64,000 nt of DNA, from positions 1-64,000 of the forward strand of contig JAQMWT010000005.1 of assembly GCA_029834535.1 (NCBI GenBank), read 5' to 3'. This DNA is from Chrysophaeum taylorii. Its lineage: Eukaryota; Sar; Pelagophyceae; Pelagomonadales; Pelagomonadaceae. A model generated the notes under the pieces. That model ran no database searches, was not told where the DNA came from, and saw only the letters and a list, made by a program, of their open reading frames with translations. Below, piece after piece: positions 19,001-31,212 of this stretch; the stretch's first letter is position 1; each line of letters opens with the position of its first letter. The position numbers were made by a program, and so were the translations under genes.

Positions 19001-22000
19001 AGATGGATTAGTCCTGCAACGCTCATCGCAGCGATTTCGCCCAACGAATGGCCGACGACCGCATCAGGTCGGGTGAGGCCAAAGACATGGAGCACTGATT
19101 TGGCGAGTGCATATTCCAACACAAAGAGCGCTGGCTGTCCGATCGAAGCGTCGCCCAGCAGTGACGCCGCAACTTCCTCGTCGTCGAGGTCGGCGCTGTC
19201 ATTGGCAGGCCCGAGGGCGGCGAGGTCAAGTTTTTCACGGCTTTCGGCACCAAGGTGCTTGAGGACTTCCGTGGCACACTCGTCGTAGGCAGACGCGAAC
19301 GCCGGTAACGATTCGTACAGCGCTCGACCCATACCCACGTACGCTGACCCCTGTCCGGTGAAAGCGAACACGACGCTTGGAGGATTCGACGCCATTCCTG
19401 AGGCAGCAGCGGGCTGTTCGTATTCCTTCGAGATACGAAGGAGCCCATCAGCAAGTGCGGAAGCATCACCATCTGGAAGAACAACAGCACCCGCACGATG
19501 AGGCTGGGCTCTCATGCCACCACCCCGCGTCACTCGTTGCGCACACGCTATAGCAACTTCCGACGGCGTCACGAGATCACCGTGCTCTCGCACCCAACCC
19601 GCCAGTCGCGCAGCGGTGACACGCAGCGCTTGACCGGAATGTGCTGCAAGGGGCAAGCAGTTCAGCTGAGCGGTGGGGATGGGCGGCTCGGAAACGTGAG
19701 CGTGAGGTGTCATTCTGCTGATAATGACATGGCCGAGGGCTCCGCCAAAGCCAAAACTACTCGTGCCGATCGCCGGTTGCATTCCTCCAGCTGCAAGTGG
19801 CGGGCAGAATCGGTCTTCCTCGGCGACCACTGACACACGCAGTCTGTCCCATGGGACGTGCGTGTTTGGCGTTTTGAAGTGAAGCGAGCGCGGGACGATA
19901 TCCTCCGGTTGATGTTGGACGAGGATAGCCTTCAAGAGTCCCGCGAGGCCCGAACATCCCTCGAGGTGACCAATGTTGGTCTTGATCGACGCGCAACGAA
20001 GCAGTCTTTCCTCAGGCTTGCCAAGGCCTGCAGCGCCGAGAGCCCCAAGCTCAATCGGATCACCCAGGCGAGTGCCTGTGCCGTGCGCCTCGATCAACGC
20101 GACCGACTCTCGCAGACCAACGCCTCCCGCACTGTACGCCGAAGTGAGTACGGCGCCCTGCGCACTTGGATTCGGAGCTGTCAGACCATTCGAGCGTCCG
20201 TCTTGTCCGATGCCAACGCCAGAGACCGTCGCGAGAGGAGATACGCCACCACCACTTTTCCGAGCCTCGACGAGGAGCACCCCGACTCCCTCGCCTCGCA
20301 CGTAGCCGTCTGCGGCATCATCCCCGAAACGGCAACGGAAGGTCGGACTCAGCATGCCGGCAGCTAGGAATGCGCACGTCCAGTTCGGCTGCAACTGGAT
20401 GTTCGATCCTCCGACGAGCGCAGCCGAACACTCGCGCGCGTGGAGCGAGTGCCTCGCTACCGCGATGCACGTCAAAGAGCTCGAGCACGCCGTGTTCAGC
20501 GCGATGCTCGGTCCGCGCAAGTCAAACAAGTAGGAAACCCGATTCGGAGGAACGCAACTGTGCCATCCAGTGCCACAGTAGGCGTCGGCATTCGCACACG
20601 AACCGTCTTCGATCGCGCGTTGATGCAAAAACGCATAGTCCGAAGTTTCGATCGCCGCGAAAACGCCGACGTCAGACACGCCGTCGCCGCCGGGCATCGC
20701 GGGCGTCGATCTTCTTTCGCCACATTCCAGAGCCTCAGCGCAGCACTCGAGCATCAGCCGTTGTTGCGGATCCATCGCAGCCGCTTCGGCGGCGGAGATA
20801 GCAAAGGCCAGCCTGTCGAAGCCGAAGAGAGTCTCAGACGAAATGTACGCGGACGCCCGCCCGTTGTGGGGACGGTCGGTCGGCGGGTCGTCAAGCACGC
20901 AATCCTGACCCGAAAGGAGAACTTTGTGCCACAAGTCGCTTGGCAGCGAGACATCCCCAGGAAGACGACACGCTGCGCTGCTAATTTGCAATTCGATCGC
21001 TTCCTCCACGGCAGGTGGTTCACGTGCCAACGGCACCGCGGTTGGCTGTGGCGGGGCCCTCGAGTCACCAAGCGCTAGCACCTCGTCGACGAGGTGAGTG
21101 CACACCCCGCTGATTGACACGTGCTCAAAGAATGTGGTCGGCGAGACGGCTTCGTCGAGTTCAGCTGAAAGAAACACCGCGAGCTCAACGACTTGTATCG
21201 ACGAAAGGCCAACCGTGGCGACTGGCGCATCGACGTCGACGTTCGCGTCCTCTCCGACTTGTCCGCAAACGTGTCGAACTACCTCCCGCATCAGCACCGT
21301 AACGCGCTCTCCAGCCCGCACAGATTCGAGTTTGCGAAGGAGTCGCGTCGCCGCTACCGCCGTGGAGTTATTGCTCGTTGTACTGGGTTCGGAGTCGGCG
21401 AGCACTCGCCCACAGATCCCGTTGATTGAGACGCACTCAAAGATCAAGGTCGGGGAAATCTCCATATCGAGAGCCTCACCGAGGAGGATGGCAAACTCGA
21501 CGACGTGAACCGAAGAGAGACCGAGCGTCGAAACGGGCGAGTCGAGATCAAGCTGACTGGGCGCGTCGTCGCCGAGCAAGCTCTTAACTGCATTTGTCGC
21601 GATATCACGGAGCACGGAGAGACGGTCGGCGCTTGCGTTTCGCCGTTCAGCGCCCGGTGTTGCGGCTTTGGTGGTGGTGGTAGTGGTATCTTTGCCGACA
21701 CCATCTGAGGCGGTGGCGTCCTGCGCGAGCTTTGTGGCGAGCGGATGCGGACCGCCAAGAGCCCGTCGGTGCTTTGCGTACTGCGCCCAATCAGCTGGAA
21801 GGACGGCCGCGTGGTTGACGGATTGACTTTGTGACGAGAGCGCGCTCAATGTGGCGAAACCTGCACCGAGCGGAACAAAGCGCATCCCGGTAGCCTTGAC
21901 GTGCGCTTCAAAACCTGCCCCGAAGCGGTGGGCCATGCCCGCGTCCGCCCACGTTCCCCAACTCACGGCCAGTCCGGGAAGTCCTAGTTGCGCACGCGCA

Positions 22001-25000
22001 GCCGCGAGGCCGTCTTGAAACGCGTTCGCAGCGCCGTAGTGCGTGAGCTCACGAGAGCCCAACAGCCCGTAAATTGAAGAAAACATAACGAAACGGTCCG
22101 GGCGGTAAGTCGCTGCGGCGTCGTGTAGTGCGAGAGACCCTTCGACCTTGGGAAGTAGGACCTTTGAAAATCGCGACCACGAGAGGTTGGAGACAGCCCC
22201 ATCATCGACGACGCCCGCGAGATGCCAGACGCTCATCGCACTTCCAGCTCGAAGCATGTTAGCGCGAGAGAGTAACGCCTCCGCGTCAGCGGCCACCGAA
22301 ACGTCGGCTTTTTGGACCAAGATGGTCGCCTTTGTCTGTTTGGCGAGGCCTTTGACTTCAGCGTCTACCTCCGCGCTGACTGCACGACGCGAGGTGAGGA
22401 TGACCGTAGCGCTCGAACCGCCGGCGGCCGCGAGGCGACGGGCCCACTCGATGCCAAGCCCGCCAGTGCCACCGGTCACGACGTGGACGCCTGGTGCGAC
22501 TTGCCGCAACGACTCGCCGCCAGAAGAGTTGTCCGTGGTGGCAAACCGCGCGAGATTTGGAACGAGTCGTTGGCGTCGACGCCACGCCGACTCGCGGCTT
22601 GAGGTCGGGGCAAGCGCCTCTTTGTACAGTGCTTCGGCATCGTGGCCGGCTGACACCTCTGAAGGGCAGAGGTCCACCAGCTTAATCGCGAGCGCGGGCA
22701 TTTCCGCCGCCGCAGACCGGCAGAATCCCCACACGGCGTACCCTGGAACCGCGAGTTTGTTGTTTTGGCCGGAAGAATCTCGGACGTCGGCTCCGCCGCG
22801 GGTGACGACAACAACCGGCACGTTGCGCACCGCCGCCTCGACGAGAGTCTGGGTGATGGCTAGAAGAGTTCGCATCGCGCCACGCGTCGACTTCGTGACC
22901 GCAGCCATGCCGCTGTCGAGGGGTGCCGTCGCCTCGAGCGTCGCCAGGACCACGACCCCACGGACAACGTCGATCTCCGTGAGCGCGGCCGCGAGTCGCG
23001 ACCGTCCGCGCTCCAACGATGCCGCTTCGTCTTCTTCGTCGTCGCCCGTCTGGTTGAGAGAGATCATCGACACGCCGGTACCCGTTCGAGAAGTTAACTT
23101 GGATGCGAGCTCGCGGGCTAGTTGTTCTTGGCCGTCCTCTCGGACGAGCAGCCACGTCGCATCCGAGGGGACCGACGACGCGACCGGAGACGCGATCGGC
23201 GAAAGATTCCACTCGATGCGATAGACGTGACCTGCAAGTTGGTCATCCTCCGACTGTTTCAGGCGTCGGGCGGCTCGTTCAGCACGCCGTGCCTCGGCTC
23301 GCTCGGCGTCCCTCTTTTTGAGCGCCGCTTTAGCGACTTTGCCCGAGCCAGTCATGGGCAGCTCGGTCACAAATTCGATCGTCGACGGGACTTTGAAATC
23401 CGCCAACCTCGACGCCGCATGTCGGCGAAGTTCGCTGACAGTCAGGGCTTCGTCCTTGCGCATCACGGCCGCCTTGACGCGTTCTCCCAGAGCATCGTCG
23501 GGCACACCGTACACGCAGGCGTGCTTCACACCCGGGTGATCGTGGAGGACTCGCTCGACCTCGACGCAGTAGACGTTCTCGGACCCGACGAGAATCATGT
23601 CCTTCGCGCGGTCGGTTATCGTCACGTAACCGTGGTCGTTGAGCGTGGCGAGATCTCCGGTCCGGAACCAGCCCTCCTTCGTGATGGCTTTGGCGTTCGC
23701 CTTGGGATTGTTGAGGTAGCCACCGAAAACAGTCGGTCCGCGAATCCACACTTCTCCAACCCCCAATGTTCCGGGCGAGACGTCAACGGCGTCACCGTCG
23801 GCAGCGTCTCCTTCGCAGGGCACACCCGAGCCATCCTTCGAACCGACAACGCGCACCTCGAGCAGCGAGAAGGGCCTCCCGGACGAGCAGATGAGGTCGA
23901 GAGTCGCGCGAGGTCCCACTTCATCACGCACGGCGTTTTCGACGAGCGACATCGAGATCTTGCCGCAGGACTCGGTCATGCCGTAAGACAAAAAGAACTC
24001 ACAGTCGAACCGATCGAGGGCGTCGAGGGTCGTAGCGCGCGCTAGCGGCGCACCGCCGCACGAAAACAACTCGAGAGACGTGAAGTTCTCCTTGGCGGAC
24101 GCGGCGGGGTTGACGAGCACGAGCGTGACCATCGTCGACGCAACGTTACTTACCGTGATGGCGTGGGTTCGAATCGCGGCCGCCATTGTCTCGGCCGCAA
24201 AGCCCGGAATGACGACGTGGCGACCGCCAATCCACGTGATTGCGAACATCGCGTACGCGTCGACGAGATGGAACATGGGCGCGGCGTGGAGCCAGACGTC
24301 GCTCGCTGCCAGCCGATGCTCGATCACGCACCCCAGCGCGTGCAGGACGACGATTTCGTGCGACAGCACGACGCCTTTGGGCCGACCGCTGGTTCCGGAG
24401 GTGTAGTACATTTCGGCTCCGTCGTCGCTCGCGCGGCCCGCCTTGGGACGAAGGGTCGCGGGCGACTCGGCGGCGATCGCCTCGTAGTCGTGCTGGTCGA
24501 TCGACGGTGCATCGATGAGCGATGACACGTCCTTCTTTTGAGTAGTTACCCTGAACCAAAGCGCCAGTCGGAGCGGCAGCTCGTGCTCCAAACCATTCTC
24601 CGACACGAGCGCGTTTTCGACGAGCGATGCGTGTTGGGCGTCGCAAACGAGGGCGCGACAGGTCGCGCCCTCGATGCAATACGACAACTCGTCGCTCGCG
24701 AGCCGCGGGTTACAGTTTAAAGCGACACATCCGGCCCAACCAGCGATCGCAAAATGTGCCTCGATGACCGTGGCGCTGTTTGGGGCGAGGATCCCGACCG
24801 TTGCGCCGGGCTCGACTCTCGCCGCGATCCAAGAACCAACTCGACGCGCGCGCTCGGCGACCTCCGCGTACGAGAGCGCGCGACCGTTGCCGAGGTCGCG
24901 CACGGCGGCGGCCCACCTCGCCTCGCGAACCGCAACCTCCAACGGTTCCCACACGTCGCTTATCACTTTGCCGCTCCGCCTGGCCTCGAGCTCGGCCTCG

Positions 25001-25194
25001 GCGTAACTCGTGTCGCCGCTACGCGCCCTCGGGATCCGCATTGTCTCCATTTGTGCTTGCCATGCCGCAGCTTGAGCACTGCTGCGCTCGCGGTGCTCGC
25101 GCCGCTCCGCCCGCGCAGCGACGGAGGGCGACCGCCGATCGTCCTCTTTGTTCCAGATGCGCGCTTGCGCCAGGAGTGCCGAGTGGGTCATCAT
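13008..25194 (-). CDS. Giant acyl-ligase/polyketide synthase with Pls-like membrane terminus
   Basis: Exon 1 25194-17764 and exon 2 17687-13008 join in phase across a 76-nt GT-AG intron to give ~4036 residues. The first in-frame ATG is at 25194. Approximate domains: AMP-dependent acyl ligase 70-620 (YYTSGTSGRPKG, WFRTGDLA, TGSGKVAK); ketoreductase 640-1120 (TGGTGGLG, catalytic Ser and Tyr in FSSIYGLLG and THYGAANAF); two carriers near 1226 and 1328 (LGLSS); ketosynthase 1405-1830 (NTACSSS, EAHGTGT, KTNIGHLEG, all catalytic residues present); malonyl-type acyltransferase ~1960-2270 (GHSLGE, GFHS); second ketoreductase ~2400-2850 (TGGTGALG, TDYGTANAG), split by the intron; carriers near 2966 and 3062 (ALDSL); then ~875 residues with transmembrane helices and three left-handed beta-helix segments. 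The terminus resembles the NRPS terminal domain of epsilon-polylysine synthetase Pls (TIGR02353). There is no DH, ER or thioesterase. The product is probably a beta-hydroxyacyl compound from an acyl starter; the compound is unknown. Confidence 0.9.
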
Positions 25195-27288
25195 CTTCAC
25201 GCGAGTCCCTCACGCACAAGTGACTCGTTATTTTGGGACCAATAGATTTTCGCACAGAAAACGCCAAGAGATATGACGTACGCCATTCGTTCTATGGCAA
25301 TGCACGCCCGTTGATTTCTATTCGATAAGAGTAGATGACGTCAACTTATGCCTCCCCAATAGAGAGAGGACGCCACTGTTTTTTGCCCGTGGATTTTTTT
25401 GGGGAACCAAGCGCACTGGGCGGAGACGAACACGAAGGCGCGTATAAGGAGTGAAGAAGTGTGAGTTACGAACCAAGAAACGTCTGACTATACGCAAGGT
25501 GCCACACAGCTAGCACGGTTCGGTGCGGAGCGGAGGACGGGAGAGGCGTGCACACGTGGCGAGACCCGGGGCAATCCACAACGGACCGACCAACCGACCT
25601 AGGTTTAGATGGCGGATGCGGCAGCATTATTGCAAATCCCACTGGCACTGCCTGCTCGAAATCTTATCCTCGTTCGTACAAGGGGGTGGGGGGTGAGGCC
25701 CGTAGTCATGATGACCAAGACGAATAATTTACTTGGAGAAACGCTCCGCGGTCGGGCGCGAATTTAACTTGGAGTACTTGTATCATGTCAAGCTGAATGC
25801 AGCGTACGAGGAGCACATCACGACGCGTGAGATTCAACAGTCCGCCAATTCCGAGGGCGGTGTCGAGAGTAGCCGGGGGCGCGGCGGTTGTGTCCAAGGC
25901 GAGCGTCGGCCTTTCGTTGACAGCGAGAGTGCGCACTTTCGGCTGTGCGGCATTCAAATTCCGACTTTTTGCCTACAAAGCGGTCGAGCTGGATACAGTC
26001 CTCTGCAGACGAGCTGGCTACACCCGGGCGAGTACCTCATCGAGAGCTGTGGTGTGTCCCACTCGTGGATTGGTCTTTTCGCGCTCAAGCGGCTGCACCA
26101 CGATGGTCAGTCTTGATGTCGACGGCAGCGTTGGCACGAACGACGATGCGCATGTGTTGTCTTGTAAGGGAAATCTTCCAAGTCGGCCGTGAAAAAGGGA
26201 GAAATTGGCCTCAATTAAAGGCAGGGGGGCGTCGACGACGTGACTTGCTTCAGTCTGTGGAAAGAGCCGAAACACTGGTGGTGGTGGGCCAGTAGATTAT
26301 TCCCACTCATCCCAGTGCGTGGTCATCATCGTCCTTAGAACACTAGTTGAGCCTAGCGCCGCCCAAATTAACTTTCTATCTAATTAGAGGTCAGCCCAAT
26401 GCACTGGGCGTAGGTTAATCACAGCGCCGCGAAGCGTGGGTTCAGAGTCACCGGGCGTCAGAGGGCGAGTTGACGGTCTGTCGCCAGTTGTCACGGTCTT
26501 GAGCGAGGGGGTACCATGCCTTCGTTGGTATATGGAATTTGCGGAGTGCCTTGTTAAGACCTCGGCCCAAAAAGAGCTATGTCATGTTATTCGCGCGGGC
26601 GAGGGTGGGTGGTGGGCACTCGCGCCACCCGGGAGCTTAGTCTCAATCACACAATGGTGACGATCCTTCTCTGCTCCACGCTTGCGTCGTTGACCTGCAA
26701 GCCGAGCACACGAGCTGACTTCAGAACAGCGCGAACTATCTTCGCCTCGTCTTTTTGACCGTGGACATTTAGACTCACTATCAACTTCGACGTCAACTTC
26801 CTTCTGCCCCCTGCCGATGTACCCCGTCCCGCTGCGAACCTCCAGGCTGCCAGCCGGCTCGTTCGCGAGGCGAACAGGTGCCAACATACAACGCCGAGAG
26901 GACCGATGCCCTCCTCGCAAGGCAAGTTAAGAAGGCACCGTCCTCAATCGCGACCATAACGGTGCGCGATCAGGGTTGAGCACAGTCCAAGCAAAGCTAA
27001 AAGACCAAGTCAAACACAAAATCGAGACGGCGGATGCCAGCTTCGGACAAAGCGCCATCACGGCGCAGCAACGACGACATGCTGGCTAGCGCTCTGAGAG
27101 CATCAGTTCCATCCAAGAAAATCCCACGGCGAAACTTCGACTTGCCAGTGCTACAGCCCGTGAAGTAGTTGCCAAAGCAAGGGGCCGGCAGCAATTTCTG
27201 ATCTCACGTAACGTTACAAAGTTTGTTTCGAGTGAAGTGACCCTTCGGAAGCGGATCTTTCTGCGTTGGGAGAGCATATAACGCGCTG
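25195..27288. other. Gene-poor region with decayed frames
   Basis: About 2.1 kb upstream of the synthase gene. It is less GC-rich than the rest and shows only short open frames on both strands. A minus-strand stretch around 26654-26800 reads KLTSKLIVSLNVHGQKDEAK and on, which looks coding but has no clear start and no recognised family. Another minus-strand pair, at about 25706-25957 and 26018-26275, looks similarly protein-like but broken. The synthase promoter should lie in the first few hundred bases. Confidence 0.45.
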
Positions 27289-27960
27289 ATGAGTGTGAGC
27301 CTGACCACGCTGGGCAACGCTTCCAAAGCGCAGAAAAATGTCGACTTGAAAAGGCTTCGCACCGCACACGACCTCGGATGTTTATCCGAGAACATACCAG
27401 CCAGCGTCACCAAGAAGATATTACAATTGCCACACTTCGACGCCGAGGATGAGGATCATAATATGGGCACGTTGGACGCACAGGTTCTGTCACGAGGATC
27501 GACGACGCTGTGGTGCGTGGAGGCTGGCATTTCACGAGAGCTGATCGATACTCTCACATGCAACTGAAAAGAAAGACTAGAGGCACTGGAGAAAAGATAA
27601 GCTCGAGCGAGAGACGCGGCTGCGCCTGAGGGAAATCGAGCGAAAGGTCATTGAAGCGCAAGAAACCATTCAAAGGGTAATCAAAAACGCGCGTGATGAA
27701 GTGAGCCCCCAGCCGATTGACGCGACATCCCAACTTTCAAGGTGGCCGCAAATATCTTGCGGCAGCCGGAGAGTTCATCGACTATCTCGTACCGCTCTAG
27801 GATGCTATTCTGCTCACTTCTCAAGAATCAAAGGCAGAAGCAATAAGTGTTCCGACGAGATTTCCCCAGGATGGGATGAAGATGAGTTACGTGAGTATCG
27901 GCAGAGCGTTGCGAATGGAGCATCAGCTGATAGATGGTCCATATGGTTTTGACAGACACA
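27289..27960 (+). pseudogene. Broken coiled-coil reading frame
   Basis: A frame starting at ATG 27289 runs 92 codons to a TGA. It then continues in the same frame as KERLEALEKR to a TAA. One frame over it resumes as a heptad-rich stretch (LERETRLRLREIERK, VIEAQETIQRVIKNARDEV) that stays open to ~27950. A single-base shift at about 27596 would join the coiled-coil parts. This pattern suggests a dead gene. An unrecognised intron is the alternative. No family is recognised. Confidence 0.35.
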
Positions 27961-28480
27961 CTTGCAGATCTCTACCGCCGCGGAAAACGAAGCGAAGGAC
28001 GGTCTCCCGTAGAGTGTCTCGGTGTTAAGTCCAGCTACCGCACACTCGACTGGACTTTGGCGGCCGATTCGGAAATGTTGTTGGCAAAAGGCGTGTGTTG
28101 GATCTTTTCTTGCGGCTTGAAAATTGGACTTGCTGTTGCGGGTCCACAGTGGTACGTCTGCGTTCCGCACTTTTATTTCTGGATATTTTCGGTTTGTCGT
28201 CTCGCTCTCTCGTGGTCTTCCGCTTTGTTACTCCTGGCGTTGCGCGCCTCCCAGCTCCCTTTTCGCTTCCTCTTGTCTGGCCGCCCTCGCTCCCGTCCAA
28301 AACCGCCCCCCCCCAATGGCAATAATTGTTCCATATTCTTTGTTTTTCTTCCTGGATTGAAGGACATGGTTTTTTTCCCGGTTTTCTCGAAACTTTTTCG
28401 GATCAGAAAGGGGTAAGTTTTAATGAAGGAGGTGTTTTCTTTCTACTACAAGGCTCTGCGTGAGAAAAGCCAGCTCAAAT
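27961..28480. other. Intergenic upstream of the GBP gene
   Basis: Pyrimidine-rich on the plus strand, with no convincing frame. It ends at the GBP start codon. Confidence 0.4.
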
Positions 28481-31212
28481 ATGGGACGAGCTCTCGCCCT
28501 CATTACGCAAGATGACGAATCGGGCGAATATCTGGTTGCTCCCGAAGCGGCGCGTGAGATCGTGTGTTCGCGTTGTTAATATGGCGCTTAGGTGGAGATG
28601 CTGGAGGAGATCGAGGCGCCTTTGGCCGTGGTGTCGATCGCTGGTCTGTGGCGAACAGGGAAAAGTTACTTGTTGAACCACTTTAGCGGGGCGCACGAAA
28701 AGGCGGATGGTGGGTTCCAGGTCGGGGCGACGGTGAACGCGTGCACGAAGGGGCTGTGGCTGTGGGGGACGCCGGTGAAGCTGGAGGACGGGCTGACGGT
28801 GCTGTTCGTCGACACGGAAGGTCTGGGGTCGACGAGCCGGACGCAGACGGAGGACTCGCAGATATTTTCGCTGGCGCTGCTGCTGTCGTCGATGTTCGTG
28901 TGGAACAGCCGCGGGGTGATCGACGGGAACGCGTTGGAGGACTTTGCGCTGGTGGTAAATCTGACGAAGCACATCCACGTGAGGTCGAACGCGGCGTCCA
29001 AGGCGGTGGCCAAGGGCGAGGCGCCGGCGCCGGCCGCGAGCGAGAAGGGAAAGCCAAGGTTCGTCGCGTCGGGCGGCGGGCTCTCGTCGTCGGGCGGGGG
29101 CGGTGGGGGGGGTCACGAGCTCGAGGCGCTCGCCGAGCATTTTCCGAGCTTCATGTGGGTCGTGCGGGATTTCACGCTGCGGCTCGAAGACGGGGGTCGG
29201 AAGATCAACGACCGGCAGTACCTCGAGAACGCGCTCAAGCCGCAGCAAAGCTTCACGTCGGAGGCGGCGTCGCGGAACCAGATCCGCACGTTGTTGAGTT
29301 CGTTTTTTCGCGAGCGCGACTGCGTGACGCTCGTCCGGCCCGCCGAGGACGAGGCGACGCTCCGGAACCTCAAGAACGTGCCGCTCGAGCAGCTCCGGCC
29401 CGAGTTTCAGGCGGGGCTCAAGACGCTCAAGAGCAAGTTGTATGCGGCGCTGCGACCCAAGGCTGTCAACGGCCGCGCGCTGACGGGCGCGATGCTCGGG
29501 ACGCTCGCGCAGACGTACGTCGAGGCGTTGAACTCGGGCGGAGTGCCGACGATCTCGACGGCCTGGGACCGTGTCCTCCAGTCGCAGGCCGCCGAGGCCG
29601 TCGCCAAGGCCATCGATGCCTACGACAAGCGCGCGACGACCGATGCACTCGGGGCTGCGGCCGACCTCGCCAAGAAGCTCCTCGCGTCGAAGACGACGCC
29701 CCGGCCTAGCGACGATTCCGGCGAGCGACGCGACGACGACGGTTCGGTCGCGTGGAGCGTCGAGGAGGTCACGGGCTTGCCGATCGAGCAGGAGGCTTTG
29801 CGGTCGATCCACGAAGCGGCGGCCCTCGAGGCCGAGGGGGTCTTCGCCAAGGCCGTGTGGGGCGACGCGGACGAGGACGACGCGTCGGCGCGGTCGGGTC
29901 GCGACGAGTCCGCCGCGATGCTCGAGAAGGCGCTGCGCGGCAGGCGCAAGCGCCTCGAGGAGCTCAACGACGCGTGCTCGACGGCGCACTGCGCGCGCCT
30001 CCTCGACGATCTGTTCGACTCGGTCTTTGTGGTCGCAAAGACCGACGACGACGACGCGACAAGAACAAAGGGCGGGTCGTACTCCGACTCGGCCAAGGAG
30101 CGGTTGGCGCGCGTCGGCGACGACGACGTCGCGGCGCGCGAAAAGGAGTATCTCTCGGACCTCCGCGAGCGGCGCGAGTGGCTCGACGACTTTCGGGTGC
30201 GCTACGAAACGTTCCTCGACGCCTACGCCGACCGCGCCAAGGGCCCGGCCAAGTGGGACGTCTTCGCCGAACTCGCGCGCGACCGTATCCTCGGCGCGTT
30301 CCTCGAATGGGCTACCGAGCTCGGGGTCCGACATCGCGCGATGGCCAAGCTCGCGCGGTCCGAGCTCGCGAGCCTCGACGAGAAGCAGCAAACGGTCGCC
30401 GGCAAGGTGACGGCCTCAAAATCCGGCTCGAAGCGCGAGCTCGAGGCGCTCGAGCGCGCCGCGAACGAGTCGGACGTCAACGCCAAGGCCGCCGTCGAGG
30501 CCCTCGAACACCGCATCGAGACCCGCAAGACCGAGCTCCAGCGCCACTCGGCCTCGACCGAACGCCTCGCGGGTGCCTACGAGTTCGCGACCGACCTCCT
30601 CGAGAAGCAGGCCGCCCTCCAGAAGGAGCTCATCGATGATCTCAAGCACAGCCTCTCGACGATCAGACGCGCGGCTAACGCCACGAGGTCAGACGACGCC
30701 GACGAAGACGGCAACGGAACCCGCGCCGACGATCCCTCCGCGATGGGATCCTGGGACGCGGCCGACCTCGGCTTTGAGCAAGAAGAGATGGCCGAGTTTG
30801 CGCCGTTGAGCATGGCCGAGCTCAAGGAGCGCATCGCCGAGGACGAGAAAGAACTCGAGCTCATGCACGAGCACGCCGCGCTTACCATCGAGCATGCAAA
30901 GGTCAAGAAGATGTTGTTGGCCGACAAGGACCACGAACTCCAAGAGTACGAATATCAGTACGTTTGCTCACTTTTTTTTGCCTCGGCTTACTACTCTCCT
31001 CTCAAAGGTGGGGTGTCGCAAAGGCCAACGTCGCCGCGAGCGAGGGCGAGCTCATGGTCGTCGACGAGGAGGTCGCCGTCCTCCGCGGTACCGTCGTGCA
31101 GATGCACCGCTACCTCGAGGGCACCTCTCGCACCGGCAAGCTCCCGAATGACGTCTACCGCGCACTTTCGCGAGAACAGCGCGCCCTGCTCGACTCTCTC
31201 CTCTCGGCTTAA
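28481..31212 (+). CDS. Guanylate-binding protein (GBP/atlastin-class) GTPase
   Basis: Exons 28481-28561, 28592-30957 and 31008-31212 join in phase (883 residues) over introns of 30 and 50 nt. The N-terminal large GTPase domain has GLWRTGKSYLLN (P-loop), the switch-II DTEGLGS motif and the RD motif WVVRDFTL, diagnostic of the GBP/atlastin family. Before the P-loop, YLVAPEA aligns with the usual PEA segment, and this supports the 30-nt intron. After residue ~330 there is a long helical region equivalent to the GBP middle and effector helices, with extended coiled coil (KRELEALERAANESD, EALEHRIETRKTELQ). There is no transmembrane pair and no CaaX box, so it is unlike atlastin or prenylated vertebrate GBPs. 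Such proteins occur widely in protists and plants, with membrane-remodelling or defence roles; the function here is unknown. Confidence 0.9.

Noticed and set aside
28475-30391. 638-codon open frame on the minus strand
   Set aside because: Antisense shadow of the GBP gene, which has clear GTPase motifs.
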